Of a stretch of 22,049 bases of DNA, positions 1 through 6,830 are shown in pieces (position 1 is the first letter of the stretch; every line of letters begins with the position of its first letter). The notes under the pieces were generated by a model. That model was not told the DNA's origin. It made no database searches and saw only the letters and a list, made by a program, of their open reading frames with translations. The position numbers and the translations under genes are program-made. Origin of the DNA: Chloroflexota bacterium (lineage in GTDB: Bacteria > Chloroflexota > Chloroflexia > Thermomicrobiales > UBA6265); assembly GCA_023389575.1 (NCBI GenBank), contig JAEWEG010000026.1, positions 1 to 22,049 on the forward strand. Reading direction: 5' to 3'.

Positions 1-15
1 ACAGGGGTTGTCCAT
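1..15 (-). CDS. 5' end of an unidentified gene running off the left edge
   Basis: Reading leftward, an ATG at 13-15 opens M-D-N-P-C before the window ends. It is preceded on the minus strand by a GGAAGGA Shine-Dalgarno-like stretch with about 8 bases of spacing, which is the only support for it. It would lie downstream of the 122-aa gene at 73-441 in the same direction, separated from it by a perfect hairpin. Five codons are too few to say anything about function. Confidence 0.4.
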
Positions 16-33
16 GGTGGCGTTCCTTCCCGG

Positions 34-64
34 CTGGGACGCGAGCGGGTCGCTCGCGTCCCAG
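34..64. repeat. perfect 14-bp hairpin between two minus-strand genes
   Basis: CTGGGACGCGAGCG (34-47) and its exact reverse complement (51-64) flank a 3-base loop. It lies just after the stop of the minus-strand gene at 73-441 and just before the Shine-Dalgarno of the next minus-strand gene. No T-run follows in either direction, so it may be a rho-independent-like attenuator, an RNA-stabilising stem or a weak terminator. Confidence 0.6.
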
Positions 65-72
65 GGATGGTG

Positions 73-441
73 TCAGCGCTCAGGCTGAATCTCGGCGAGG
101 ATGACGGCCATCGCATCGACGATGGAAGCGGCATCCTGGTTGGTGATCTGGCGCTGGAGGCGCGCGGCCTGAAGCAGGACGGTGGTGATGCGGGCAACGT
201 TCCTGGTGAGCGCGTCCAGGTCCTGCTCCTCGGCGACGAGCCGGGCGAGGACGACGCGGAGGGTGGCGAGTTCTCGCGAAACGCCCTCTCCCCCGAGGTT
301 GTCGCTCGCCTGGCTGATGAGGCGGGCGATACCCGTGTTCAGCAGCGGCTCGATGGAGCCAGCTTGCAGCGCGGCGTTCCAGGGCGTGTCGTCGGTATGG
401 GTCGCGTCGCCGTCGCACGGCGGGTGGGATCGAGATGACAT
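73..441 (-). CDS. small hypothetical protein, 122 aa
   Basis: The ATG at 439-441 has AAGGGA about 7 bases upstream on the minus strand, and the frame shows strong GC bias at third codon positions, so this is probably a real gene. The product is soluble, with no signal peptide or membrane segment. From about residue 30 onward it reads as amphipathic helices rich in Leu, Ala, Arg and Glu, including a stretch 'LATLRVVLARLVAEEQDLDAL' type helix around residues 58-80, which suggests a helical bundle or coiled coil. I do not recognise the family. It runs in the same direction as the gene beginning at position 15 and may be co-transcribed with it across the hairpin at 34-64. Function unknown. Confidence 0.65.
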   Translation of the reverse strand: MSSRSHPPCDGDATHTDDTPWNAALQAGSIEPLLNTGIARLISQASDNLGGEGVSRELATLRVVLARLVAEEQDLDALTRNVARITTVLLQAARLQRQITNQDAASIVDAMAVILAEIQPER

Positions 442-572
442 GGTCGGGTCCCTTCACGGCCGGAGCTTGGATCGAAACGCGTTTTCCGGCCGCACCCAGT
501 GAACGCATCGAGCACCGAAAATCCCGCCACCGGCCAGGTCATTCGTCTCCCTCCACGACCTCTTCGAACGTG

Positions 573-603
573 GGCCAGTTCCCGGAACGATGGGACCCTG
601 GCC
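573..603. repeat. imperfect hairpin in the leader of the first DUF4352-like gene
   Basis: GGCCAG (573-578) pairs with CTGGCC (598-603), and TCCC (580-583) pairs with GGGA (592-595) inside it, leaving an 8-base loop. It lies in the 258-bp gap between the divergent genes ending at 441 and starting at 700. There is no T-run. It could be a leader structure or chance. Confidence 0.25.
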
Positions 604-699
604 AACGTTCATTTGCCAGATGGCGCGCGTCGAGCCAGCGTTACCGCGCATCTGGGGTCTTCCTGGCATGAATGCGTTTGTGAATGGAAAGAGGTTGCC

Positions 700-1686
700 A
701 TGATGAAGACACTCGTCGCGCTGCTGGGATTGCTGCTCCTGGCGGGCTCCGCGCTCCCCGCGGCGGCCCAGGACGCCACACCGGAAGCGCCGAACTCGCT
801 CAAGACCGGCCAGGTCGCGGCCCAATCGGCGACCCTGCATTCGGAAAACGGGAACGAGGTCGCAACGGCCACGCTAACCGGGATGGAGCGCGACTGGCGG
901 GCGTTCGATCCAGGGCCCGAACCACAGCCGGGCATGGAGTACGTCGCGCTCACCATCGAGGTCGAAAATGTCGCGGCCCGGGGCAGCCTCAACGTCTCGG
1001 CCTATCACTTCACGATCCAGACCCAGATGGGATTCGTGCACGCCAACGCATGGATTTACAGCGAAACCGTAACTCCTCCCCTCCTGAGCGAAGACATCTC
1101 GCTCGAAGGCGGCGAGTCGACAGAATTCACCCTGATCTACGCGGTGTACGTGAATGAACCACTGGCCCAGGCACTGTGGCGGCCGGAAAGCCCCACACCG
1201 GTGCAGCTGGTGCTGGCCGACCTCGAACCCCAGGTCGATGGGCTGAACCCGATCGAGCCGGCGATCGGAGAGATGGTCACGTTCTACTCCGTGAGCGGCG
1301 ACCCCATGGCGACCCTGACCGTGTCCGGCGCCGAGCGCGGCTGGTCCGATTTCGATGAGGGATATGGTCCCGAGGCGGGCAAGGAATACGTGGCCGTCAC
1401 GGTCGAGGTCGAGAACGTTGCCGGGCGGGGAAATGTCATCATCTCGCCCTATGAGTTCGGCCTCCACACCGAGTTCGGGTTCACCTCGATGCCGGCGTGG
1501 GTGAGTTCGACATCCGCCACTCCCCCCGTGCTGCTGGAGGAGATCTGGCTGACACAGGGCGAGTCCACCTCGTTCACGGTGGTGTTCCTGGTGTTCGAGG
1601 GCGAGGGCCTCACCAACGTCGACTGGTCTCCGTCCACCTCGGCCCAGCCAGTCCGACTGCCCCTGGCGGACCTGACCGGGGTCTAG
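700..1686 (+). CDS. exported protein with two DUF4352-like domains
   Basis: The start is the first of two tandem ATG codons (700, 703), placed by GGAAAGAGG six bases upstream; the open frame extends further 5' but without a better ribosome site. The 328-aa product begins with a signal peptide (hydrophobic core about residues 5-22, likely cleavage near AAAQD). Two homologous domains follow at about 41-175 and 187-325. Both show the same landmarks: an (M/A)ER(D/G)W motif (residues 62-66, 211-215), a central beta-rich '(E)YVA(L/V)T(I/V)EVENVA' strand, GES before a strand (138-140, 287-289), and W-x-P (160-162, 309-311) followed by LADL. This pattern matches the DUF4352/telokin-like extracellular family, in which a 'keep-up' of alternating strands forms an immunoglobulin-like fold. 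Ligand and role are unknown. It is the first of four such genes, and a hairpin follows the stop. Confidence 0.8.
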   Translation: MMKTLVALLGLLLLAGSALPAAAQDATPEAPNSLKTGQVAAQSATLHSENGNEVATATLTGMERDWRAFDPGPEPQPGMEYVALTIEVENVAARGSLNVSAYHFTIQTQMGFVHANAWIYSETVTPPLLSEDISLEGGESTEFTLIYAVYVNEPLAQALWRPESPTPVQLVLADLEPQVDGLNPIEPAIGEMVTFYSVSGDPMATLTVSGAERGWSDFDEGYGPEAGKEYVAVTVEVENVAGRGNVIISPYEFGLHTEFGFTSMPAWVSSTSATPPVLLEEIWLTQGESTSFTVVFLVFEGEGLTNVDWSPSTSAQPVRLPLADLTGV

Positions 1687-1712
1687 CCCATCCACTTCAA
1701 TCCCACGTCTCA

Positions 1713-1749
1713 CACACACCCGGGAAGGCGATGCCCTCCCGGGTGTGTG
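1713..1749. terminator. strong hairpin after the two-domain exported protein
   Basis: CACACACCCGGG (1713-1724) pairs perfectly with CCCGGGTGTGTG (1738-1749), and the interior can add A-T and GGC/GCC pairs around a GAT loop. It begins 27 bases after the stop codon. No T-run follows, so it is terminator-like rather than a textbook intrinsic terminator. Confidence 0.55.
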
Positions 1750-1855
1750 GCGTTCAGGGGACCAAGGCGCCCATCCACATGGAGCATGGGGACAGGCGGG
1801 GATTATGCTTTTCCATGGTCAATACGAGACGTACGAGGGATACAAGGAGCAAATG

Positions 1856-2368
1856 ATGCGCATAAAACGCCTGGCGCTTGCGGCGATGGTTGGCCTGGCG
1901 ATGATGCTGGGAACGGGGTTCGGCGTGGCGGGAGCACAACCGATCAACCCGCCCGCGCCGGAAGCAGGTGACGCGGTTCACCTCGTGGACGAGCGGGGCG
2001 ACACCCTGGCGACCGTGACCGTGACCGGCGTGGAGCGTGACTGGACCGGGTACAAGTCGACGTTCAAGCCGCGCAAGGGTGTCGAGTTCGTGGCGTTCAC
2101 CCTCCAGATCGAGGCCGTGGAGGGAGATCTGGAGGTGGATGGGAAGGACTTCGACCTGCAACGCGATCCCGGTATCCTGGAGGACTCCTCCAGCGTGCAG
2201 CCCGAGAGCGACGATCCGCCCGCGTTGCGAGGCAAGGTGAGCATCGAGGAGGGTGACACCGCGACCTTCCTCCTTGTGTTCGAGGTGCCGGAAGGGTCGG
2301 GTCTCTCGAACCTGTTCTGGGCTCCGGATAATGCATTTCTCACGATCCAGTATCTCGGCGACCTGTGA
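1856..2368 (+). CDS. exported single-domain DUF4352-like protein
   Basis: The ATG at 1856 lies six bases after AAGGAG; an adjacent ATG at 1853 is a less well spaced alternative. The 170-aa product has a signal peptide (charged MRIKR, hydrophobic core to about residue 24, cleavage near VAGAQ). It then carries one copy of the domain shared with the genes at 700, 2582 and 3430: VERDW near residue 60, a 'VEFVAFTLQIE' strand, an acidic EEGD turn, 'FLLVFEVPEG', and L-F-W-A-P near the C-terminus followed by LGDL. It is the most diverged of the group in its middle third, where the aromatic G-F/W insertion present in the others is replaced by an acidic SSS-rich loop. It is predicted to act outside the membrane; partner or ligand unknown. 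Confidence 0.75.
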   Translation: MRIKRLALAAMVGLAMMLGTGFGVAGAQPINPPAPEAGDAVHLVDERGDTLATVTVTGVERDWTGYKSTFKPRKGVEFVAFTLQIEAVEGDLEVDGKDFDLQRDPGILEDSSSVQPESDDPPALRGKVSIEEGDTATFLLVFEVPEGSGLSNLFWAPDNAFLTIQYLGDL

Positions 2369-2452
2369 ACCTGGACTCGCGCGGGAGGCGTCTGGCATGC
2401 GCCGAACCCAACCGCGAACTCTCCAGGACGCGTACGATCGCGCCAGGCAATG

Positions 2453-2522
2453 TTGACATTTGTTCGCAATTTACCTTGACACCAGATGGTAGAGTCCAAG
2501 TCGGTGCATACGCATGATGCAC
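2453..2522 (+). promoter_or_regulatory. candidate promoter and operator region for the gene at 2582
   Basis: Two TTGACA hexamers (2453-2458, 2476-2481) lie 23 bp apart. An extended -10-like TGGTAGAGT (2487-2495) follows, but its spacing from either TTGACA (31 or 8 bases) does not fit a standard -35. An inverted repeat GTGCAT (2504-2509) / ATGCAC (2517-2522) lies at the predicted transcript start. The repeated TTGACA may be a regulator site rather than a -35 element. Confidence 0.35.
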
Positions 2523-2581
2523 GCACAAGGGGACGCGACATGCGTGTTTCCCGTTTCGGAATTTCATTGGAGGGTCTATTC

Positions 2582-3145
2582 ATGCGGAAACTTCTGATCG
2601 CGCTGATGGCGATGTTCTTCCTGCTGGGAGGATCGGCGGCGGCGGTGAGTGCCCAGGACGCGACACCCGATGCGGGCGATCTCCAGGAACTCGCCGGGGA
2701 ATCGTCGGGAACCAATCCGATCGATCCCGCCATTGGGGATTCGGTGACGTTCTACGGCGAGGACGGCAATTCGGCCGGCATCCTGACCGTCAACTCCATC
2801 GAGCGCGGCTGGTCCGACTACGATGAGTACTACGAGCCGGAAGAGGGCGCCGAGTACGTGGCGTTCACGATGACCGTCGAGAGCACCATCGAGCGGGGCG
2901 CGATCGACATCGAGGCCTACGACTTCAGCCTGCAGACCGCCTCTGGCTTCCTCTGGGGCCGGGCCTTCACGTCCAGCGAAACGGCCGAGCCGCCGATCCT
3001 GGAGGACACCGTGAGCCTGGCGAACGGCGACTCGGAAGAGTTCACGGTCGTGTTCCAGGTGCTGGAGGGCGAAGAGCTTGCCCACCTGTACTGGCAGCCG
3101 GACAGCGGCGTGCTGATCACGGCGGCGAACCTCGAGGGCGAGTAG
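2582..3145 (+). CDS. exported single-domain DUF4352-like protein
   Basis: The ATG at 2582 follows GGAGGG with seven bases of spacing, which decides it over the longer open frame. The 187-aa product has a clear signal peptide (MRKLL, hydrophobic to about residue 22, cleavage near SAQD). It then has a short spacer rich in D, E, G and S and one domain with the group landmarks: NPIDPAIGDSVTFY, IERGWSDYDE, 'EYVAFTMTVES', a Trp/Phe-containing loop, GDSEEFTVVFQV, LAHLYWQPD and a C-terminal ANLEGE. The NPI(D/E)PAIG entry is nearly identical to that of the second domain of the protein at 700-1686, so these two domains are probably the closest pair. It is followed by a textbook intrinsic terminator, so it is likely a single-gene transcript. 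Confidence 0.8.
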   Translation: MRKLLIALMAMFFLLGGSAAAVSAQDATPDAGDLQELAGESSGTNPIDPAIGDSVTFYGEDGNSAGILTVNSIERGWSDYDEYYEPEEGAEYVAFTMTVESTIERGAIDIEAYDFSLQTASGFLWGRAFTSSETAEPPILEDTVSLANGDSEEFTVVFQVLEGEELAHLYWQPDSGVLITAANLEGE

Positions 3146-3175
3146 TTTCCGCGCACAATTCGCTCCTGAAAAAGG

Positions 3176-3210
3176 ACACCCCGGGCAGCGTGGCTGCCCG
3201 GGGTGTTTCT
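3176..3210 (+). terminator. intrinsic terminator
   Basis: A perfect 14-bp GC-rich stem (3176-3189 with 3193-3206, loop GTG) is followed by TTTCTCTTGT and preceded by a run of five A residues. It lies 30 bases after the stop at 3145. Confidence 0.9.
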
Positions 3211-3429
3211 CTTGTCAACGAATTATGATGGTATGCGTCGCGAGCAGGGAACCGTTGTTCGAGGGGCAACGTTTACTCCATAGGCCCGTGTCTCGCCGGT
3301 CACCGACGACCGCGAAACCACCTCGTGGCCCACATCATCGACCATCCGCGCCACCGATGGCGCACCGTTCCTGGCCAGGTGCTGGCCGGTTTGCGCAAGT
3401 ATTTGCCTATTACTCCGGAGACTCACGTT

Positions 3430-3990
3430 ATGCGTCGCGTGCTCAAACTCTGGGCGATCGCGATCACGCTGCTGGCATTGGTTGGACCAGGGACCGCGGG
3501 AGCGCTTGGTTACAGCGCAATCCAGGATGGGCCGATCGCGAACTCGTCCAACCCTGAAGTGGGTGACACCGTTTCCTACATCACCGAAAGCGGCAGCGAG
3601 GTCGCGCAATTGCGCGCCAGCGAAGTGATCCTGGAGTGGGAGGATTACAGCGAGTACTACGTACCGTCCCCCGGGTCGCAGTACGTGGTGATCGTGGTGG
3701 AAATCACCAATCTTGGTTCACGCGGGAACATGATCGTGCGGGCCGATGACTTCCGGCTCCAGGATGTGGACGGATTCTTCTACAGCCGCTCCTGGGCCGA
3801 CGCCTCCGAAACGTCCGAACTGATACCCGCCGAGAGCGAGATCGGCATCGCGCCGGGCGCCACCGAGGACGTCGTGCTTGTGTACGAGGTGCTGTCCGGG
3901 GTGGAACTGAGCCACCTGTTCTGGCAACCGGAATACGAACGCCTGCTGACCATCGCCGACCTCGACGAGTACGTGCCGGGCCAGGGCTGA
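3430..3990 (+). CDS. exported single-domain DUF4352-like protein
   Basis: The ATG at 3430 has GGAG nine bases upstream and begins a signal peptide (MRRVLKLW, hydrophobic to about residue 25). The frame stays open upstream to 3325, but that extension lacks a comparable ribosome site and would bury the signal peptide. The 186-aa product contains one domain homologous to those at 700, 1856 and 2582: NPEVGDTVSY, 'LEWEDYSEYY', 'QYVVIVVEITN', 'DDFRLQDVDGFFYSRSW', 'GATEDVVLVYEV', LSHLFWQPEY and IADL. The usual ERDW/ERGW motif is altered to ILEWE. The tail is short and hydrophilic. It closes the four-gene paralogue run. It is expected to be secreted or loosely envelope-associated; function unknown. 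Confidence 0.75.
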   Translation: MRRVLKLWAIAITLLALVGPGTAGALGYSAIQDGPIANSSNPEVGDTVSYITESGSEVAQLRASEVILEWEDYSEYYVPSPGSQYVVIVVEITNLGSRGNMIVRADDFRLQDVDGFFYSRSWADASETSELIPAESEIGIAPGATEDVVLVYEVLSGVELSHLFWQPEYERLLTIADLDEYVPGQG

Positions 3991-4344
3991 GCCGCCCGTC
4001 GATTTCCACCCCACTCCTCCACGCTGACCCGGCGGGCGATTCACAGCAAGTTCCCAGCCTTTTTCGGCCCAATGTTCATCCCGGGCCCCTACTCTTGGTA
4101 GTGCCGGAGAAGTCCGGCACAGTGAGGGAGCCGGGCACCTTCCACACTCCCATCCCCAACCTTGGCTCGCGACCATGTCGCGAGCCCATGCTTCCCACAC
4201 CGCCACCCCGGCGGTCGCACCCAGCCCGGCTCCCCTGCTGCATCATCCGAAGCGCACGCACGATCGTCACCCGTCGCCACCGTTATCCGGGGCAACGGGT
4301 GATACTGGTTCGGAAACAATCACCCAGACGATAAGGAGCGCCTC
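3991..4344. other. 354-bp gene-free stretch with two perfect hairpins
   Basis: No convincing reading frame is seen on either strand. GTGCCGGA (4101-4108) pairs with TCCGGCAC (4113-4120) around GAAG, and GGCTCGCGAC (4164-4173) pairs with GTCGCGAGCC (4177-4186) around CAT. Neither is followed by T residues. They may end transcription from 3430 or structure the leader of the dioxygenase gene. No confident promoter was found, although TGATACT at about 4300-4306 is a possible extended -10. Confidence 0.5.
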
Positions 4345-5130
4345 ATGGTTTTCCAGGCCGAACTGAACCGCCGCCGGATGATGGCGGGACTCGCGGGCGC
4401 CTCGATCGCGCCGCTGGCGGTGGAAACGGCCCACTCCCAGGAGACGGGCTCCACGCCGGAGGGCGACCTCCCCTCGACCTGCCTGCTCTCCCCGGAGATG
4501 ACCGAGGGCCCGTACTACCTCGACGACATGCTCATCCGTCAGAACGTGGCGGAGGACAAGGCCGGGGTTCCGCTGGACCTGACGATGACGGTGGTGAACG
4601 CTGAAACCTGTGCCCCGCTGGCGAACGCCGCGGTGGAGATCTGGCATTGCGACGCCAACGGATTCTACTCGGGATTCGTGGACAACAGCCCGGGCGGGCA
4701 ACCAGACGATGCCGGGTATATGGAAGACGGCTCGGACGCCGGGACCTTCCTGCGAGGTATCCAGCTCAGCGACGCCGACGGGAACGTGCGGTTTCAGACC
4801 ATCTATCCAGGCTGGTACGCGGGCCGGGCGATTCACATTCACCTCTCGGTGCATCTCGGCGGAGAAGACGCCGATGGGGTCTACCAGGGCGGAACCACCG
4901 CCCATACCGGCCAGATCGCCTTCGTCGACGAGGTGACACTCCTCGTGGCGGAGACCGAGCCATACGCGAGCCGGACCTCGGACTTCGTGCGCGCGGGCGA
5001 GGACGGCATTTTCGCGCGCCACCTCGACGATGGCGGGGTGTTCGTGACACTGGAGCAGGTCAACCCCGAGGCGATCACGGAAGGGCTCACCGGCACGATC
5101 CTGCTCGGCATCGACCCGCAATCCATGTAA
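4345..5130 (+). CDS. exported intradiol ring-cleavage dioxygenase family protein
   Basis: The ATG at 4345 has AAGGAG six bases upstream. The 261-aa product has an N-terminal Arg-rich, Ala/Gly-rich leader (residues 9-31, RRRMMAGL) that may be a Tat-type signal, although the twin-arginine consensus is imperfect. The catalytic domain matches the short dioxygenase branch related to protocatechuate 3,4-dioxygenase. It has TEGPYY at 53-58, EIWHCDANGFYSGF at 98-111, and TIYPGWYAGRAIHIHL at 152-167. By family analogy the non-haem Fe(III) ligands would be Tyr108, Tyr158 (or Tyr154), His164 and His166, all present. Family members insert O2 into catechol-type rings between the hydroxyls, but secreted members often have unknown substrates. 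No other aromatic-degradation gene is nearby, so the substrate and pathway cannot be inferred here. Confidence 0.85.
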   Translation: MVFQAELNRRRMMAGLAGASIAPLAVETAHSQETGSTPEGDLPSTCLLSPEMTEGPYYLDDMLIRQNVAEDKAGVPLDLTMTVVNAETCAPLANAAVEIWHCDANGFYSGFVDNSPGGQPDDAGYMEDGSDAGTFLRGIQLSDADGNVRFQTIYPGWYAGRAIHIHLSVHLGGEDADGVYQGGTTAHTGQIAFVDEVTLLVAETEPYASRTSDFVRAGEDGIFARHLDDGGVFVTLEQVNPEAITEGLTGTILLGIDPQSM

Positions 5131-5204
5131 CTGGGAACCCAGCCGACCTCTCCGAGCGGCGGAAACGGCCAAAATCAGCGGTCCGTCATTGTGGGAGAAA
5201 ATCA

Positions 5205-5453
5205 GTGACCAACCTTGAGCGATTTCTGATGGAAGAGGCGGAATTCGCCGAAGCCACCAAGGATGCCCCGATTCCACCCGAGACACGAATCAGCCGACCA
5301 GGTGGACAACGGGCACGAATCTATTCAGTGCGCCTTCTTGAATCCGAAGTCGCCGCGCTCGAAGCCGCCGCCGAACGCGCGGGCATACCCGCCTCGACGC
5401 TCGCCCATTCGCGGATAGCGGAGAGACTGGAGCGCGAATCGCGGAAGGCCTGA
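5205..5453 (+). CDS. small ribbon-helix-helix protein (CopG/antitoxin-like)
   Basis: A GTG at 5205 with GGGAG seven bases upstream opens an 82-aa frame. Residues about 37-78 read as a ribbon-helix-helix DNA-binding fold: a short strand (RARIYSVRL), an acidic and alanine-rich helix (ESEVAALEAAAERAG), a turn (IPAST) and a second helix (LAHSRIAERLERE). This arrangement is typical of CopG/Arc-type regulators and of many antitoxins. The N-terminal 35 residues are acidic and then Pro-rich, like a partner-binding arm. No toxin-like gene is adjacent on either side, so it looks like an orphan regulator or an antitoxin separated from its toxin. It lies 74 bases after the dioxygenase and may be in the same transcript. 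Confidence 0.65.
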   Translation: MTNLERFLMEEAEFAEATKDAPIPPETRISRPGGQRARIYSVRLLESEVAALEAAAERAGIPASTLAHSRIAERLERESRKA

Positions 5454-5625
5454 TTCACCCGCCCGAACAGCGGGTGAGCCCGATTCGACGGGGCCGTTAC
5501 AATTGGGGAAGTAATGTGCGGCGCGCGGGCGCGGCGGATGGCCTGGACCATCCGGTCGCCCGGTTTCCACCGCCGCGATGGCATTCCCCCATTTCCCCGG
5601 ACATGAAAGGTTCAGGCGCATCCTC

Positions 5626-6732
5626 ATGACAGATAACGGTGTGGCAATGCTCTCGGAAGAGCAGGTGCTGAATGCGCTGCGAGGTGTCTCCGAACCGGCG
5701 ACCGGCCGCGGCCTGGTCGACCTGAGGCTCGTGCCCGAGGTGCGGATTCACGGGCGCGACGTACAGCTCACCATCGAACTCCTGAGCCCGATTCGCTCCA
5801 CCCGCGAGAAGATCGAGCGCGACGTGCGAGCGGCGCTCGGCACCATCGGCGGTGTCGGGCAGGTGGCGATCGACTGGCGAACGAAGGTCCGCCCCAGCGG
5901 TGGCGGCCGGTCCGACGCGCAGCCGATCCAGGGCGTGAAGAACACCATCGCGGTGGCGTCGGGCAAGGGCGGCGTCGGCAAGTCGACGGTGGCCGCCAAC
6001 CTCGCGGTGTCGCTGGCCCAGGCCGGGGCCAAGGTCGGTCTCCTCGACGCCGACGTGTACGGCCCCAGCGTGCCGCTGATGATGGGCGTGCACGACAAGC
6101 CGCTGATGTCGAACAACAAGATCGTGCCGCTGGAGGCGCACGGCGTGCATGTGATGAGCATCGGCTTCATCCTGGACCCGACCAAGGCGCTCATATGGCG
6201 CGGTCCGCTGGTGGCCCAACTCATCAACCAGTTCCTGAATGACGTGAACTGGGGCGATCTCGACTACCTGGTGCTGGACCTGCCGCCGGGCACCGGTGAC
6301 GTGCAGCTGACGCTGGTGCAGAAGATCCCCATCTCCGGGGCCGTGATCGTGACCACGCCACAGCAGGTGGCGCTGGCCGACGCGGTGAAGGGGCTGAAGA
6401 TGTTCCAGGAAGTGAAGACGCCAATCCTGGGCATCGTGGAAAACATGAGCGGGTTCATCTGCCCGGACTGTGGTTCGACCCACCCGATCTTCGGCGAGGG
6501 TGGCGGTCAGCGCACGGCCGACGAGAACGGCGTGGAGCTGCTGGGTCAGATCCCGATCGAGCCGGGCATCCGGTCGGGTGGCGACGAGGGCACGCCAATC
6601 GTGGCCGAGGCGCCGGACTCGGCGACCGGCAAGGCGTTCGGTCACCTGGCGGAGCGCGTGGCAACACAGCTTGCGGTGCAGGCCGTCGCCAAGCCACGCA
6701 AGCCGACGATCATGCTGAAGACCGTGCAATAG
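5626..6732 (+). CDS. mrp: Mrp/ApbC family iron-sulfur cluster carrier ATPase
   Basis: The 368-aa product has an N-terminal MIP18/DUF59 domain (about residues 8-85) and a ParA/MinD-type P-loop ATPase. The deviant Walker A is GKGGVGKST at 113-121, DADVYGPSVP follows at 141-150, and DLPPGTGD lies at 218-225. C279-P-D-C282 is the CxxC that in this family bridges a 4Fe-4S cluster between two subunits. Family members hold and hand on iron-sulfur clusters to apoproteins in the cytoplasm. The start is uncertain. The ATG at 5626 gives a full DUF59 domain but has only a distant AAAGG; ATG at 5647 is an alternative, and the frame is open from 5578. A TACAAT (5498-5503) upstream could be its -10. A terminator follows, which suggests a single-gene unit. 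Confidence 0.92.
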   Translation: MTDNGVAMLSEEQVLNALRGVSEPATGRGLVDLRLVPEVRIHGRDVQLTIELLSPIRSTREKIERDVRAALGTIGGVGQVAIDWRTKVRPSGGGRSDAQPIQGVKNTIAVASGKGGVGKSTVAANLAVSLAQAGAKVGLLDADVYGPSVPLMMGVHDKPLMSNNKIVPLEAHGVHVMSIGFILDPTKALIWRGPLVAQLINQFLNDVNWGDLDYLVLDLPPGTGDVQLTLVQKIPISGAVIVTTPQQVALADAVKGLKMFQEVKTPILGIVENMSGFICPDCGSTHPIFGEGGGQRTADENGVELLGQIPIEPGIRSGGDEGTPIVAEAPDSATGKAFGHLAERVATQLAVQAVAKPRKPTIMLKTVQ

Positions 6733-6759
6733 GCGAGATTTCGTAGACACACGGCATCA

Positions 6760-6794
6760 GGGCGGGCATTCCACATGGGATGCCCGCCCTGTTT
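6760..6794. terminator. intrinsic terminator between convergent genes
   Basis: GGGCGGGCAT (6760-6769) pairs with ATGCCCGCCC (6780-6789), with CC/GG pairs inside, followed by TGTTTTCG. It lies between the mrp stop (6732) and the stop of the minus-strand gene at 6831, and probably serves mrp. Confidence 0.85.
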
Positions 6795-6830
6795 TCGTTC
6801 AGGGTCGGTATAGGTCAGACGTGCCAAGGC

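Noticed and set aside
3325..3429. N-terminal extension of the fourth DUF4352-like protein
   Set aside because: It would place 35 hydrophilic residues before a clear signal peptide, and the internal ATG has the better ribosome site.
5497..6750. 417-codon open frame antisense to mrp
   Set aside because: The sense strand encodes an unmistakable Mrp ATPase; the antisense product is His/Arg-rich without motifs.
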